A stretch of DNA of 64,000 nucleotides from Luminiphilus syltensis NOR5-1B (GCF_000158175.1 NZ_DS999411.1:1347483-1411482), one strand, 5' to 3'. Positions 17,347 through 26,936 are shown, counted from the stretch's first letter. Notes: generated from the letters alone by a model not told the origin. Program-made: numbers and translations.

Positions 17347-18127
17347 CGGATGTGGGACTTCTGGTTTTGTCTATCGATCGAGGTAGTGCCACCAGATTAA
17401 CGCCACTGACATCGACCAGCATGACGTCCTGGAGAATATTGCGTCCGACCAACATCTGGTAATCGAGATGGCTTCGATCCGACAGCGTAAATTCAGCCAT
17501 TTGGCGAATATTACCGATCTGTATTCCCAACTCGATGACGTGTCGGCGCTCGGGTTCTTCGGAGTTGGCCTGAATAATTAATGCGTTTCGTACGAGGGGA
17601 CGCTCAAGTGTGAGCTGATTGCCCTGTGTTGGGTCGGGAATATCAAAGCGGACCCAGGATTCTCCGTCGCGTTCGAAAGCTGTGATATTGCGTGCATCCA
17701 GCGAGGCCGTCTCGGCGCCGGTATCGATACGCGCCGGTAGCGCCAGTTGCAGGTCCTCCACCCATATCTGTTCGTTGCGACCGACAACCAGTTTTTGAGG
17801 TTCGGGTGGCTCCTGCAGCGCAGCAATGCTGATCGGCGGGTCTGAAGGCGCCTCCTTAACAGGGGGGCAGGCCGCTTTCGCCTGCATAGCCGCAAGCTCC
17901 GATTCAATTTTCGTGAACTGCGAGCCCAGTTTTGCTAAGCCGTCCACAATGGTCTTATCGCCCGCCAATAGCTCACTATGCTGCACGCGACAGGTACTGA
18001 GCTCTTCGCGCATCTTCGCCAGCTCAGGGTCGACAAGTTGCGGGCTGACCGCACAGCTACTGAGAGCAGCGATGACTGCTATCGGGATAAATTGTCGACT
18101 TTTTTTAATCGCGTGGTGATAGACCAT
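17339..18127 (-). CDS. Retropepsin-like aspartic protease lipoprotein (Zn_protease/RimB family)
   Basis: The 262-aa protein begins with a basic segment, a hydrophobic stretch and a lipobox ending at Cys25 (ALSSC), so it is probably a lipoprotein. A helical, probably coiled-coil region spans about residues 35-85. The C-terminal domain carries the retropepsin-type motif ARIDTGAETASL with the putative catalytic Asp135. The family was named an ATP-dependent zinc protease, but the motif points to a pepsin-like fold. It is first in an overlapping three-gene operon with the 7TM protein and the ATP-grasp ligase; it may cut what the ligase makes, which is inference. No good Shine-Dalgarno precedes the chosen ATG. 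Confidence 0.85.
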   Translation of the reverse strand: MVYHHAIKKSRQFIPIAVIAALSSCAVSPQLVDPELAKMREELSTCRVQHSELLAGDKTIVDGLAKLGSQFTKIESELAAMQAKAACPPVKEAPSDPPISIAALQEPPEPQKLVVGRNEQIWVEDLQLALPARIDTGAETASLDARNITAFERDGESWVRFDIPDPTQGNQLTLERPLVRNALIIQANSEEPERRHVIELGIQIGNIRQMAEFTLSDRSHLDYQMLVGRNILQDVMLVDVSGVNLVALPRSIDKTRSPTSGE

Positions 18128-18184
18128 TGGAAAGGTGGGTCTGGCTTAAGGTGGGCTATTATTGACCAGAATGGGGTTAGCGTC

Positions 18185-18214
18185 ACCTTGCAAATTTGAA
18201 AGTGGTTGCAAGGT
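18185..18214. promoter_or_regulatory. Perfect inverted repeat in the divergent region before the protease trio and MDR gene
   Basis: ACCTTGCAA (18185-18193) and TTGCAAGGT (18206-18214) are a perfect 9-bp inverted repeat with a 12-nt spacer in the 270-bp divergent gap. It lies 58 bp before the protease start and 186 bp before the reductase start. This could be an operator for a dimeric regulator or an RNA hairpin in the minus-strand leader. A second small hairpin, GGCGC-TTC-GCGCC, occurs at 18261-18273. Confidence 0.4.
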
Positions 18215-18399
18215 CATCCCATCCCGCCAGCGCGACGTGGTTTTCAGACGAATCCCGTCCGGCGCTTCGCGCCAGTTATTGATTAACGACCAAATGCGAG
18301 TCACCGGTGGATGTCTCGTTGTTACCGCGGTGCTATCGTGCTGTGACATAAGGGGGGTCGGAATTGTCTGACCGTGCGGATCGAGGAGGAGTAGTGACC

Positions 18400-19404
18400 G
18401 TGCAAGTAATGAAATTGAAAAACCCGGCGAGTCTGGACAATCTGTGGCTTGACGAGGTCACTCCCCGAGCGCCCGGTCCGGGAGAGATTCAGGTTGCGAT
18501 CAAGGCGAGCTCATTGAACTTCCACGATTACGCGGTGGTCGCCGGTATGATCCCGGTCGAAGATGGCCGCGTCCCCATGTCGGATGGTGCCGGGGAGGTG
18601 CTTGCCATCGGCGATGGGGTTACCGAATTTTCCGTGGGTGATGGCGTCCTGAGTTACTTCTTTCCGAAATGGGTGAGCGGCAGGCCCGTCGCTTCGCGGC
18701 TTCTGGGCGTTCCCGGTGATCATGTTGACGGCTTTGCATCGCAGGTAGTGACCATGCCCGCGTCCTGGTTCAGCCGAATGCCCAGCAACCTCGATTTCGC
18801 CGCCGCATCTACCTTGACCTGCGCTGGCCTGACCGCGTGGCGTGCGCTGATGGTGGAGACCAAACTCGCGCCGGGGGACTGGGTATTGGTGCAGGGTAGT
18901 GGCGGTGTATCGGTGTTTGCATTACAGCTCGCTCGGGCAATGGGTTGCCGCGTGATCGCCACATCATCGTCCAATGAAAAATTGGCGAAACTGGGTGTTC
19001 TCGGCGCCGAGGTACTGATCAATTACCGCGAGGATCCAAATTGGGGTAATGCGGCGTTGGAGGCGACAGGTGGCGAGGGTGTGTCGCTGGTGGTTGAAGT
19101 CGGTGGCCCGGGCAACCTGCCCCAGTCGGTACGTGCCATAGCCTTCGACGGCTGTATCAGTTTGATCGGCATTCTCACGGGTATCTCAGGGGATGTTCCC
19201 ACCGCTGCGTTAATGCAGAAAAACGCGCGTATTAGCGGGATCACCGTAGGTAGCCAGTCGGATCAGGCGGCACTGATCAAGGCAGTAGAAGCCCATGATA
19301 TCCAGCCGGTGATCGATCGACACTTTCCGCTAGCTGAGTTGAAGGCGGCCTTTGAATTTCAGGCTTCGCAGCAGCATTTCGGCAAAATCTGTGTCAGCTT
19401 CTAA
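18400..19404 (+). CDS. Medium-chain dehydrogenase/reductase, quinone-oxidoreductase-like
   Basis: The protein (334 aa from GTG at 18400) is an MDR enzyme with an N-terminal GroES-like fold and a C-terminal Rossmann domain (VQGSGGVSVFALQLARAMG). It lacks the usual catalytic-zinc cysteine cluster of alcohol dehydrogenases, so it is more likely an NADPH-dependent enoyl or quinone reductase. I chose GTG 18400 since GAGGAGGA lies nine bases upstream at 18383-18390; in-frame TTG 18364 and ATG 18409 are alternatives. It stands alone, divergent from the protease trio. Substrate unknown. Confidence 0.85.
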   Translation: MQVMKLKNPASLDNLWLDEVTPRAPGPGEIQVAIKASSLNFHDYAVVAGMIPVEDGRVPMSDGAGEVLAIGDGVTEFSVGDGVLSYFFPKWVSGRPVASRLLGVPGDHVDGFASQVVTMPASWFSRMPSNLDFAAASTLTCAGLTAWRALMVETKLAPGDWVLVQGSGGVSVFALQLARAMGCRVIATSSSNEKLAKLGVLGAEVLINYREDPNWGNAALEATGGEGVSLVVEVGGPGNLPQSVRAIAFDGCISLIGILTGISGDVPTAALMQKNARISGITVGSQSDQAALIKAVEAHDIQPVIDRHFPLAELKAAFEFQASQQHFGKICVSF

Positions 19405-19513
19405 TGCACGTGCCACAGTAATCACGCCGTTGGTTTGTTCTGTTTGCCGCGTATTCAAACGCTGTCGACTATCGCCGTCTCGCTTCCACTCATACCTGTC
19501 AGAGACTCCAGCC

Positions 19514-19993
19514 ATGACCAAAAAGCTCTTTCGCCGTTTTCCTGCGGCGCTATTTTTCTTAGCTACTCTTGCCGTTGCGGCGCCGGATGATGGCATGGCT
19601 TCGAGTACCGCGAAGCGAGCACCTGTATTCACTCCCTCTGTATTGCCCTATCCCTTCTCGAGCGCTGTTCAGGTCGGCGATATTCTTTATCTCTCGGGCG
19701 ATATCGGCGTGGACGCGAGCGGTCGGGCTTTGGTGCCTGGCGGTATTGTTGCCGAGACACGGACCATGTTTGATCGTATCGGGGCCACGCTACAGCGGCA
19801 CGGTTTGGATTTCGATGACCTGTTCAAATGCACGGTGATGCTGGCTGATATGTCGGAATGGCCCGCGTTTAACGCTATTTATGCCGAATATTTTGAGGCG
19901 GGTAGTTACCCCACCCGATCTGCAATGGGGGTGGCGGGGTTGGCGCTCGGCGCCAGGGTTGAAATGGAATGTGTGGCCTGGAATCCGCAGTAG
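19514..19993 (+). CDS. RidA family protein with signal peptide
   Basis: The 159-aa product has a signal peptide (about residues 1-25, basic start then hydrophobic core, ending near AVAAPDDGMA) and a RidA/YjgF fold. RidA deaminates reactive enamine/imine intermediates in the cytosol. Here the conserved Arg (SYPTRSAMGVAG) and Glu (VEMECVAW) of the active pocket are kept, but the signal peptide implies a periplasmic location, which is less usual. The start is the ATG at 19514; an upstream in-frame open stretch overlaps the MDR gene and has no similarity. It follows the MDR gene by about 110 bp and may be co-transcribed. Confidence 0.85.
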   Translation: MTKKLFRRFPAALFFLATLAVAAPDDGMASSTAKRAPVFTPSVLPYPFSSAVQVGDILYLSGDIGVDASGRALVPGGIVAETRTMFDRIGATLQRHGLDFDDLFKCTVMLADMSEWPAFNAIYAEYFEAGSYPTRSAMGVAGLALGARVEMECVAWNPQ

Positions 19994-20002
19994 CGTAACC
20001 GC

Positions 20003-21568
20003 TCACGGCGCCTTGTAGGCCGCGATCAAGTCCTTGAGTTCTTCCTGCAGTGGCTGAAGGGGCTTCCCGTAACGCGTCCAACGGCCGACGGAGGTTTGGT
20101 AGAGCGGCTGTCGTACCTGTACCGAACTGGCGGTGCTGACGGGCGCGGCATTATTCTGAAAATCCAGACACGCGTCTTCCCAGGGCAGATTACAAAACTC
20201 AAGAAGCCGATGTGTTGTGGCTTCCTGCTCAAACACAAAAGACTCATAGGCAAATTCACTGAATCGTTCCCGGGGCAGGACCGCCCGCCAGTGCGCCATC
20301 AATTGATCGAAGGCGCGGTAGTAGTTGGCCGTGTCCTCCAGCGATAGCGAATAGTTGTAGTACGAGAACCCGGTAGAAAATAGCTGTCGGTAATTGGAGA
20401 GGCAGCTATCCATGGGGTGTCGCCGCAGCGCCACTATTCGCGCATCGGGAAAGGCCTTTAAAATCAGACCGGCGTAAAAGAAATTCAGTGGCATTTTGTC
20501 GGTGAATCGCGGTGAATCACCCACGAGGTGGGCCACCCGCTTCAGATACTCGGGAGCGACCGACTCGAGATCGACGGCGGTTGCCGCTTGCAGGGTTTCC
20601 GTGTCGAGTACGCGATGGGAGCCGGTGCCCGCCGCCTCCTTAATGAGCCCGGCGAAGGTATTCAATTCACCGGCGGAGACGACGTGGCTATGACTCCCCA
20701 GAATACGATCGACCAGCGTGGTGCCGGTGCGCGGTAAGCCCACTATAAAAATTGGGGGAGTGGTGGATGCAGGGGAATGGGCTGCGGGCGCAGCAGTATA
20801 GGTAGCCCGGGCCGCCGCAAATAGATCGAGATCGTTGTTGTGGTCGGATAAGGATTCGCGCTTGGCCGCTTTGGCGCGGTTTAGCCAATCGAGGCTCGCG
20901 TCGTAATTGCCCAGGTCTTCGTGGGTTTTGGCGATGGCATGGCCTATTTGCAATTGCCCATCGGCGCTGGCCTCCTTATGAAACAGGGGTTCAAGCACCG
21001 CCAGCCCGTTATCGTCGGTCGTTTGTTTTCTCAGTGATACCAGGGCTGTATAGGCGCGAAAGGCGCCCGGTTCGCGTTCAATGCAGGCCCGGTAGGCGGC
21101 ATCGGCCAGGTCGAATTCGCCAGAGAATTGCAGCGAGGCGCCGAGGTTGTAATGATAATTTGCGGGGATGGGGTTTAGGGCAATAGCTCGACGAAAGAAG
21201 TGGATCGCCGCGGCGTGCAGACCGAGGCGGCTGAGGATTACGCCTGCGCTGTCGGCGGTGTGTGAATCGTCGACACGCTCGGCAGCAATGCCCTCGACGA
21301 GCGCTACCGCCTGCTGGTGATCGCCGCGAGTAACAAGGTATTGCGCAAAGCCGACCCTGAAGATGGGCGCGTTATCGAGCTCGATGGCGCGAGTGAACAG
21401 TTCTTCAGCCTTCTCGTGGTTGCCGTGGTCTGCAGCGATGCGTGCGAGCAGGAGATAGGGTGCCGGATCGCGGGCATCGGTTTTGATGGCATTGATCGCG
21501 ATATCATGGGCCTTCTCGTAGCGCTTACTCTCCAGGAGGGTAAAGCCCTGTTTTAACGTAGCGTTCAT
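20003..21568 (-). CDS. Tetratricopeptide-repeat sulfotransferase
   Basis: This 521-aa protein has TPR repeats over about residues 1-230 (alternating small and large residues in 34-residue units, such as NPIPANYHYNLGASLQFSGE). A PAPS-dependent sulfotransferase domain follows; its 5'-phosphosulfate loop is in PIFIVGLPRTGTTLVDRIL and the 3'-phosphate-binding part near RRHPMDSCLSNYRQLF. It would transfer sulfate to a carbohydrate, lipid or protein. Start ATG 21568 was chosen over 21583; neither has a strong ribosome site. Such TPR-sulfotransferases are common in marine gammaproteobacteria and sphingomonads, often near TonB receptors as here (divergent receptor gene). Target unknown. Confidence 0.85.
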   Translation of the reverse strand: MNATLKQGFTLLESKRYEKAHDIAINAIKTDARDPAPYLLLARIAADHGNHEKAEELFTRAIELDNAPIFRVGFAQYLVTRGDHQQAVALVEGIAAERVDDSHTADSAGVILSRLGLHAAAIHFFRRAIALNPIPANYHYNLGASLQFSGEFDLADAAYRACIEREPGAFRAYTALVSLRKQTTDDNGLAVLEPLFHKEASADGQLQIGHAIAKTHEDLGNYDASLDWLNRAKAAKRESLSDHNNDLDLFAAARATYTAAPAAHSPASTTPPIFIVGLPRTGTTLVDRILGSHSHVVSAGELNTFAGLIKEAAGTGSHRVLDTETLQAATAVDLESVAPEYLKRVAHLVGDSPRFTDKMPLNFFYAGLILKAFPDARIVALRRHPMDSCLSNYRQLFSTGFSYYNYSLSLEDTANYYRAFDQLMAHWRAVLPRERFSEFAYESFVFEQEATTHRLLEFCNLPWEDACLDFQNNAAPVSTASSVQVRQPLYQTSVGRWTRYGKPLQPLQEELKDLIAAYKAP

Positions 21569-21701
21569 GTGAATTTTCCACAAGTCACGGGTCTAACCGG
21601 CGTTGATGGGTGAATTTTGCCAGTGTTTTCGGACACGAAGGCTGTCATTTTAGTTATATTTCGGGCTTCCCGCTTCCCAAACCATTTACGAGCACTCACT
21701 C

Positions 21702-24188
21702 ATGGCAAAAACTCCTTCTTTTGAACGTAAGCCGCTGTCCCGATTCCTCAGCTCGCACCGACTGCAGGCCGGTTTGCTCGCTATCCCCATGAGCGTCGTC
21801 AGTACACTTTCCCAGGCGCAACTTGAAGAGGTCGTTGTCACCGCAACCCGTCGCTCGGAATCGGTGCAGGACATCCCCATTAATATCGCTGCCATTGGTG
21901 GCACCCAGATCGCTCAGCAGGGCTTTGACGATCTTTCGGAGCTGATTGCCTATGTTCCGGGTATTAACGTGATTGACCAGGGGGGGCGTGACGGCAACCG
22001 GATCGTCGCCCGAGGCCTTAATGCGGAGCCGGTTTCGAATCCTTTTGGACAGGAGAACGGCGGCGGTACGGTAGCCACCTATATCGGCGAAGTGCCCTTT
22101 TATGTCGATCTGCGGTTGAACGACCTCGAGCGTGTCGAGATTTTGCTCGGGCCTCAGGGTACGCTTTACGGCGCGGGCACCATGGGTGGTGCCATTCGAT
22201 ACATCCCCAACAAGCCGGATTTTGAAGACACCACCATCAGCTTCCGAGCCGATGGCTACAGTTATTCCGAAGGCGACGGTATCAGCTCCGATATCGGCGT
22301 AACCTTCAACCTGCCCCTCTCTGACACCTTCGCCATTCGCGGCTCGATCGATCGCTTTGACGACAAGGGTTTTATTGATGCGCCTTTCATCGTCAGCGAG
22401 CCCGGGGTTTCGAACCCCGACCCGGATTTTAGTGATCCGGCGGAGCGAGACGCCAACTTTGACCCGATTGATGACGTGAACACGGAAGAGATTCTCTCCG
22501 GGCGAGTAGCACTGCGCTGGCAGCCCAACGATTACCTCGATTCAACCCTGACTTATTACTTCCAGAAGACCGAGCATGGCGGTAGAAACAGCACAGGCTT
22601 TTTGAGTCCGATCCCTGCTGGAAAATATGAATCATCGACTCGTGTTCAGGAGTTCAACGACCGCGACAGTGATCTCGTAGCGCTGGAAATCATTGCCGAC
22701 CTCGGTTTTGCAGAACTGACCTCCTCAACGGGTCTGGGATCCGTAGAGGAAGCCGGCCAGCGTGATCAGACCGACCTTCTGATCACACTCGAATACAGCT
22801 ACGAAAACTTCCCGACTTTTACCGGCTTCACTGCCGAAGATGAGGAGACCGAGACCCTGACGCAGGAATTTCGTCTCGTATCCACCTCAGAAGGGCCGTT
22901 AAGCTGGATCGTGGGTGCCTTTTACAACCGCAACGAGTACGAAGCGCTGTCTTCTGAGTTCACTCCGGGCTATGGGGCTTTCGTCAACTCACCGGAGCTG
23001 GACTTTGGTTACAGGGATGACCTGAACGATCTGGAATATTTCTCTGCCGATCGAACAAGACTGGAAGAAATGGCCTTTTACGGTGAGGTGGGTTACGACA
23101 TCACCGAAAACTGGAATGTCACCATAGGCGCGCGCTATTACGATTATGAATTTGAGACAGGTTCATCTACCGACTTCCCGTATTTCACTACGCCTGAAAC
23201 CTTCCAGCCGTATCCATTGAGTGAGATTGGGCAGAATATTGATCTTGAGCCCAACCAGGAATTTGATGGCGACCTTTTCAAGGTCAATACCTCTTATCAG
23301 CTCACTGATGACGCCAATATCTATTTTACCTTCAGCCAGGGCTATCGAGTGGGTGCGTCGAATCAAGGCCAACCTTGTGATGACGTCTTTGTGCCGGGCA
23401 ACCAGTCGCTGTGTCTGTATGCGCCTGGCCAGCAGTTTGGCCCCAATCCCGGTGATATCGTGGAGATCAATGAACGCGATTACTTCCCCGATACCGTCGA
23501 CAGCTTTGAACTCGGTGCCAAGACCGTCTGGCTTGATGGCAAGCTGACCCTGAACGGCTCGATTTACTTTATCGACTGGCAGGACCCCCAGGTTTCCAGC
23601 GCGTCGATTAATGCCAATACGCCTATCACCGTCAACGCAGGTGCCGCTGAATCGAAGGGTCTTGATGTTGCGGGCTCCTGGCAGGTGACCGATGCTTTGA
23701 GTGTTCGCGGTAGTTACAGCTATAACAATGCTGAGCTGACCGAGGACGTTGCCTCGCTGGTGCGTAGCATTCAACCTCCGGGCTTCGGCACTGGCTTCGA
23801 AGACGGTCAGTCGGGAGACCGATTGCCGGGTACGCCGGAAAATCAGTTCTCGGTATTTGCCAGCTACGTCATGATGCTTGGCGATGGCAACGAACTGATC
23901 TTTGATGCCGGCTATTCCTGGCAGGATGAAGTGCTTTCGCGAACTGCCGGCCGGGGTAATAGTTACACCCTCGATGCCTTTGGTCGCGCGATGTTCAACG
24001 CGACCTATCAGACCGAAACGTGGCGTTTAACCGCCTATGTCAATAATGCTTTTGACGATTATTCCGAGGCCAGTGTTGTCGGCACCCCCGATTTCAACCA
24101 GACGGTGGCGGGTGCCAATGTACGTACCTTTAACGCGAACGTCCTGCCGCCGCGCACCCTGGGTGTGCGCGCGACGATCGATTTCTGA
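21702..24188 (+). CDS. TonB-dependent outer-membrane receptor
   Basis: The 828-aa protein has an N-terminal signal (about residues 1-38) and then a TonB-box-like segment and plug domain beginning EEVVVTATRRSESVQDIPI. The plug core has GPQGTLYGAGTMGGAIRYI, the standard motif of these receptors, and a 22-strand barrel ends in the terminal Phe (ATIDF). It imports a scarce ligand across the outer membrane with energy from TonB-ExbBD, none of which are encoded here. The ligand cannot be named: there is no siderophore gene nearby. A strong hairpin follows the stop. The divergent sulfotransferase and downstream PQQ dehydrogenase are the only functional hints. Confidence 0.92.
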   Translation: MAKTPSFERKPLSRFLSSHRLQAGLLAIPMSVVSTLSQAQLEEVVVTATRRSESVQDIPINIAAIGGTQIAQQGFDDLSELIAYVPGINVIDQGGRDGNRIVARGLNAEPVSNPFGQENGGGTVATYIGEVPFYVDLRLNDLERVEILLGPQGTLYGAGTMGGAIRYIPNKPDFEDTTISFRADGYSYSEGDGISSDIGVTFNLPLSDTFAIRGSIDRFDDKGFIDAPFIVSEPGVSNPDPDFSDPAERDANFDPIDDVNTEEILSGRVALRWQPNDYLDSTLTYYFQKTEHGGRNSTGFLSPIPAGKYESSTRVQEFNDRDSDLVALEIIADLGFAELTSSTGLGSVEEAGQRDQTDLLITLEYSYENFPTFTGFTAEDEETETLTQEFRLVSTSEGPLSWIVGAFYNRNEYEALSSEFTPGYGAFVNSPELDFGYRDDLNDLEYFSADRTRLEEMAFYGEVGYDITENWNVTIGARYYDYEFETGSSTDFPYFTTPETFQPYPLSEIGQNIDLEPNQEFDGDLFKVNTSYQLTDDANIYFTFSQGYRVGASNQGQPCDDVFVPGNQSLCLYAPGQQFGPNPGDIVEINERDYFPDTVDSFELGAKTVWLDGKLTLNGSIYFIDWQDPQVSSASINANTPITVNAGAAESKGLDVAGSWQVTDALSVRGSYSYNNAELTEDVASLVRSIQPPGFGTGFEDGQSGDRLPGTPENQFSVFASYVMMLGDGNELIFDAGYSWQDEVLSRTAGRGNSYTLDAFGRAMFNATYQTETWRLTAYVNNAFDDYSEASVVGTPDFNQTVAGANVRTFNANVLPPRTLGVRATIDF

Positions 24189-24205
24189 TGGTCGGTTAAT
24201 ACCAT

Positions 24206-24240
24206 CCGCCGCTGGGCCGAAAATTCCGGCTCAGCGGCGG
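24206..24240 (+). terminator. Strong GC-rich hairpin after the TonB receptor gene
   Basis: CCGCCGCTGGGCCG at 24206-24219 pairs with CGGCTCAGCGGCGG at 24227-24240, a 14-bp stem with one mismatch, 18 bp after the receptor stop. No T-run follows, so it may act as a 3' stabiliser or Rho-linked signal as much as an intrinsic terminator. Confidence 0.5.
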
Positions 24241-24578
24241 CTGAAGCGCTCATACTCCGGACACCCTTATCGAGAACGGCTTACTGCCGCCACTTAAAGG
24301 TATCGCCTTGCCTGTATTTTTTCGGCATTGCAGTCTGCCCGGTAATATTGTGCGCCGCGGACGATGCAGCCGGTTTCCGTGCCGCCACGGATCGATAAAG
24401 TCCGCCTTACGATGGGCTTGGGCACCAATACGGTGGGTAAGGCAATTCATCACTTACAGACCCACGGGCCGCCTGCTCTCGCCCCCGGGTAACTTCTCGC
24501 ACCCCGGGGAGACGCCCGCCTTAAGCCGTGCCTATAATCACGCGTCAACAAACTGTCTTTATGACTGCAGGGTACGCA

Positions 24579-26687
24579 ATGATTAACTTCCGTCTTTTGG
24601 TGGGTCTCATTCTTCTGCTGTCCGGTGGGCTCTTTATCAATGCGGGCCAGGCTGCAGAAACCCAGGAACACGCGACGCGGACCGCCAACGTCGATGCCCG
24701 GCGTATCATCGACGCCGATCGGGAGCCCGGCAACTGGATAGCCCATGGCCGCACCTACGATGAACAGCGCTTTTCGCCGCTGGACTCGATCAACCGCGAG
24801 ACCGTGCCCCGAATGGGTTTTGCCTGGCAGCAGGATATGGCGTCGACCCGCGGCCTGGAGGCAACGCCAATCGTGGTCGACGGGGTCATGTACACCACCA
24901 GTACCTGGTCACGGGTTACCGCACTCGATGCCCGCTCCGGGGAGGTGCTCTGGCAATTTGACCCCGAGGTGGATCGTGCCTGGGGTAAGAAACTTTGCTG
25001 TGATGTCGTCAATAGAGGCGTGGCGGTCTGGAAGGGCCGGGTCTATTTTGGCACGCTGGATGGTTACCTGATTGCGCTGGATGCCGCGACCGGCGATCTG
25101 GTCTGGCGTGTCGATACCCTGATTAATCGCGACGCCTGGTATTCGATTACCGGCGCTCCGCGAATCGTTAAGGGCAAGGTCATCATTGGCAACGGCGGCG
25201 CAGAGTTTCAGGTTCGCGGTTACATCTCTGCGTTCGATGCCGAGAGTGGCGACCTCGATTGGCGTTTTTACACCGTGCCCGGCGGTCCTGAGGGTCCGTT
25301 TGAGCACCCGGAGCTCGAGGCGGCCGCAGCGACCTGGGATAAAAACAGCGATTGGACCGGGGTAGGCGGCACGGCCTGGGACTCCATGGCCTATGACCCG
25401 GATTTGGACCTGCTCTATATCGGCACGGGCAACGGATCGCCCTGGCCACAGTATGTAAGAAGCCCCGAGGGTGGCGATAATCTGTACCTGGCATCCATTC
25501 TGGCGTTGCGCCCCGATACCGGTCGCCTGGTCTGGCATTACCAAACCGTGCCCGGTGATGCCTGGGACTTCACGGCTACGCAGCACATTATCCTCGCCGA
25601 TCTGGAGATTGAGGGTGAGCTGCGCAAGGTGCTCTTGCAGGCGCCCAAAAATGGATTTTTCTATGTGATTGATCGCGCCAGCGGTGAACTGATCTCCGCG
25701 GAAAATTATGTTTTTGCGAATTGGGCCAGTGAGATCGATATCAAAACCGGTCGGCCGGTATTGACGGGGCTTGCGGATTTCAGCGATCAGGAGCGGTACG
25801 TGTTTCCGTCCGCTGCAGGTGGCCACAATTGGCAGCCGATGGCGTTCAGCCCCGACACCGGTCTTGTGTACATACCCGCGCGGGATGCCGGTTGGGTGCA
25901 CAATATCGCGGGGGATAAATGGTTTACCTACGGCGTTAAAAATGTAGCTGAACTGAGCGAGGGACAGGATATCCCCCCACTTAGCGGTTATCTCAAAGCC
26001 TGGGATCCCGTCGCCCAATCGCTGGCCTGGGAGATTCCCATGCCCAATATCTGGAATGGCGGTGTGCTCGCTACCGCCGGCGGGTTGGTCTTTCACGGTA
26101 CCGCTACCGGCCATTTGCTGGTGATTGACGATCGCAGCGGTGAGGTACTGAAGGACCTGTTTCTCGGTACCGGTGTGATTGCACCCCCCATGACCTATGA
26201 CGTCGATGGCGAACAGTACGTCGCGCTAATGGCGGGGTGGGGCGGCCCGGCATTCAATACCCTCGGTGGGGATGAAGCACTGCTGCAATACAACAACGCC
26301 GGCCGATTGATCGCATTCAAACTCGATGGAATAGAGGTGCCCAAGCCCGATCGTATTGCGGCTCGTGGCCCCTTCCCTGAGCCGCCCGAGAGCGATGCCA
26401 GTGCTGAGGTTGTGGAGCAGGGACGCCAGCTCTACGTCATGTTCTGTGGTGGTTGCCACGGCATGTACGGCAGTACGCCAATGCTTCCCGATCTGCGACG
26501 GCTCAGCAAGCAAAAGCACACCCTATTCAATGACATCGTGCTCGGCGGTGCCCTGGAGCCGCTGGGCATGTCCAGCTTTGCCGCGGAGTTGAATGAGCAG
26601 CAGGCGAGCGCCATTCAGGCCTACGTGATCAGTTTGGCCCGTGAGGCATTTGCCAGTCAGGGCGCTGCCACCGAGCCAACGCCATAA
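24579..26687 (+). CDS. PQQ-dependent alcohol dehydrogenase with C-terminal cytochrome c domain
   Basis: The 702-aa product has a signal peptide and then an eight-bladed PQQ propeller with Trp-docking repeats. The vicinal disulfide pair Cys140-Cys141 (KKLCC) is typical of quinoprotein alcohol dehydrogenases, and GDAWDF contains the likely catalytic Asp. A C-terminal cytochrome c domain has CxxCH at Cys623-Cys626-His627. It is thus a type II quinohaemoprotein ADH, acting in the periplasm and passing electrons to a cytochrome or quinone. AGGG lies six bases before the chosen ATG; 24528 or 24561 are weaker starts. No PQQ-synthesis genes are in the window. Substrate class uncertain (primary alcohols likely). 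Confidence 0.92.
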   Translation: MINFRLLVGLILLLSGGLFINAGQAAETQEHATRTANVDARRIIDADREPGNWIAHGRTYDEQRFSPLDSINRETVPRMGFAWQQDMASTRGLEATPIVVDGVMYTTSTWSRVTALDARSGEVLWQFDPEVDRAWGKKLCCDVVNRGVAVWKGRVYFGTLDGYLIALDAATGDLVWRVDTLINRDAWYSITGAPRIVKGKVIIGNGGAEFQVRGYISAFDAESGDLDWRFYTVPGGPEGPFEHPELEAAAATWDKNSDWTGVGGTAWDSMAYDPDLDLLYIGTGNGSPWPQYVRSPEGGDNLYLASILALRPDTGRLVWHYQTVPGDAWDFTATQHIILADLEIEGELRKVLLQAPKNGFFYVIDRASGELISAENYVFANWASEIDIKTGRPVLTGLADFSDQERYVFPSAAGGHNWQPMAFSPDTGLVYIPARDAGWVHNIAGDKWFTYGVKNVAELSEGQDIPPLSGYLKAWDPVAQSLAWEIPMPNIWNGGVLATAGGLVFHGTATGHLLVIDDRSGEVLKDLFLGTGVIAPPMTYDVDGEQYVALMAGWGGPAFNTLGGDEALLQYNNAGRLIAFKLDGIEVPKPDRIAARGPFPEPPESDASAEVVEQGRQLYVMFCGGCHGMYGSTPMLPDLRRLSKQKHTLFNDIVLGGALEPLGMSSFAAELNEQQASAIQAYVISLAREAFASQGAATEPTP

Positions 26688-26936
26688 CGGGATCTCGACA
26701 TCTCAAGGGCGCATGAGGCGCTTAAGGGGTGACGTCCGTTGGCGACGATAGGCGTAGCACGGTTCTTGTTACAACGCGATCAGTGGGGCCGGGTTTTCTG
26801 GTTGGTAACGCAGGTGACGCTTTATTCTTATGACGGGCGATGTTCCGAGGTAGGTGCTGGTCGCGCGGAGTGATAGCTGGTTGGGTTACCCGTTGTTACA
26901 ACAATAGCTTCAGCTTGCCGGATGTTTCGTCATTAT

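Noticed and set aside
24909-26114. Minus-strand open frame of 401 codons opposite the PQQ dehydrogenase
   Set aside because: The plus strand has a haem motif, propeller motifs and a vicinal Cys pair; the opposite frame arises from GC-rich codon use.
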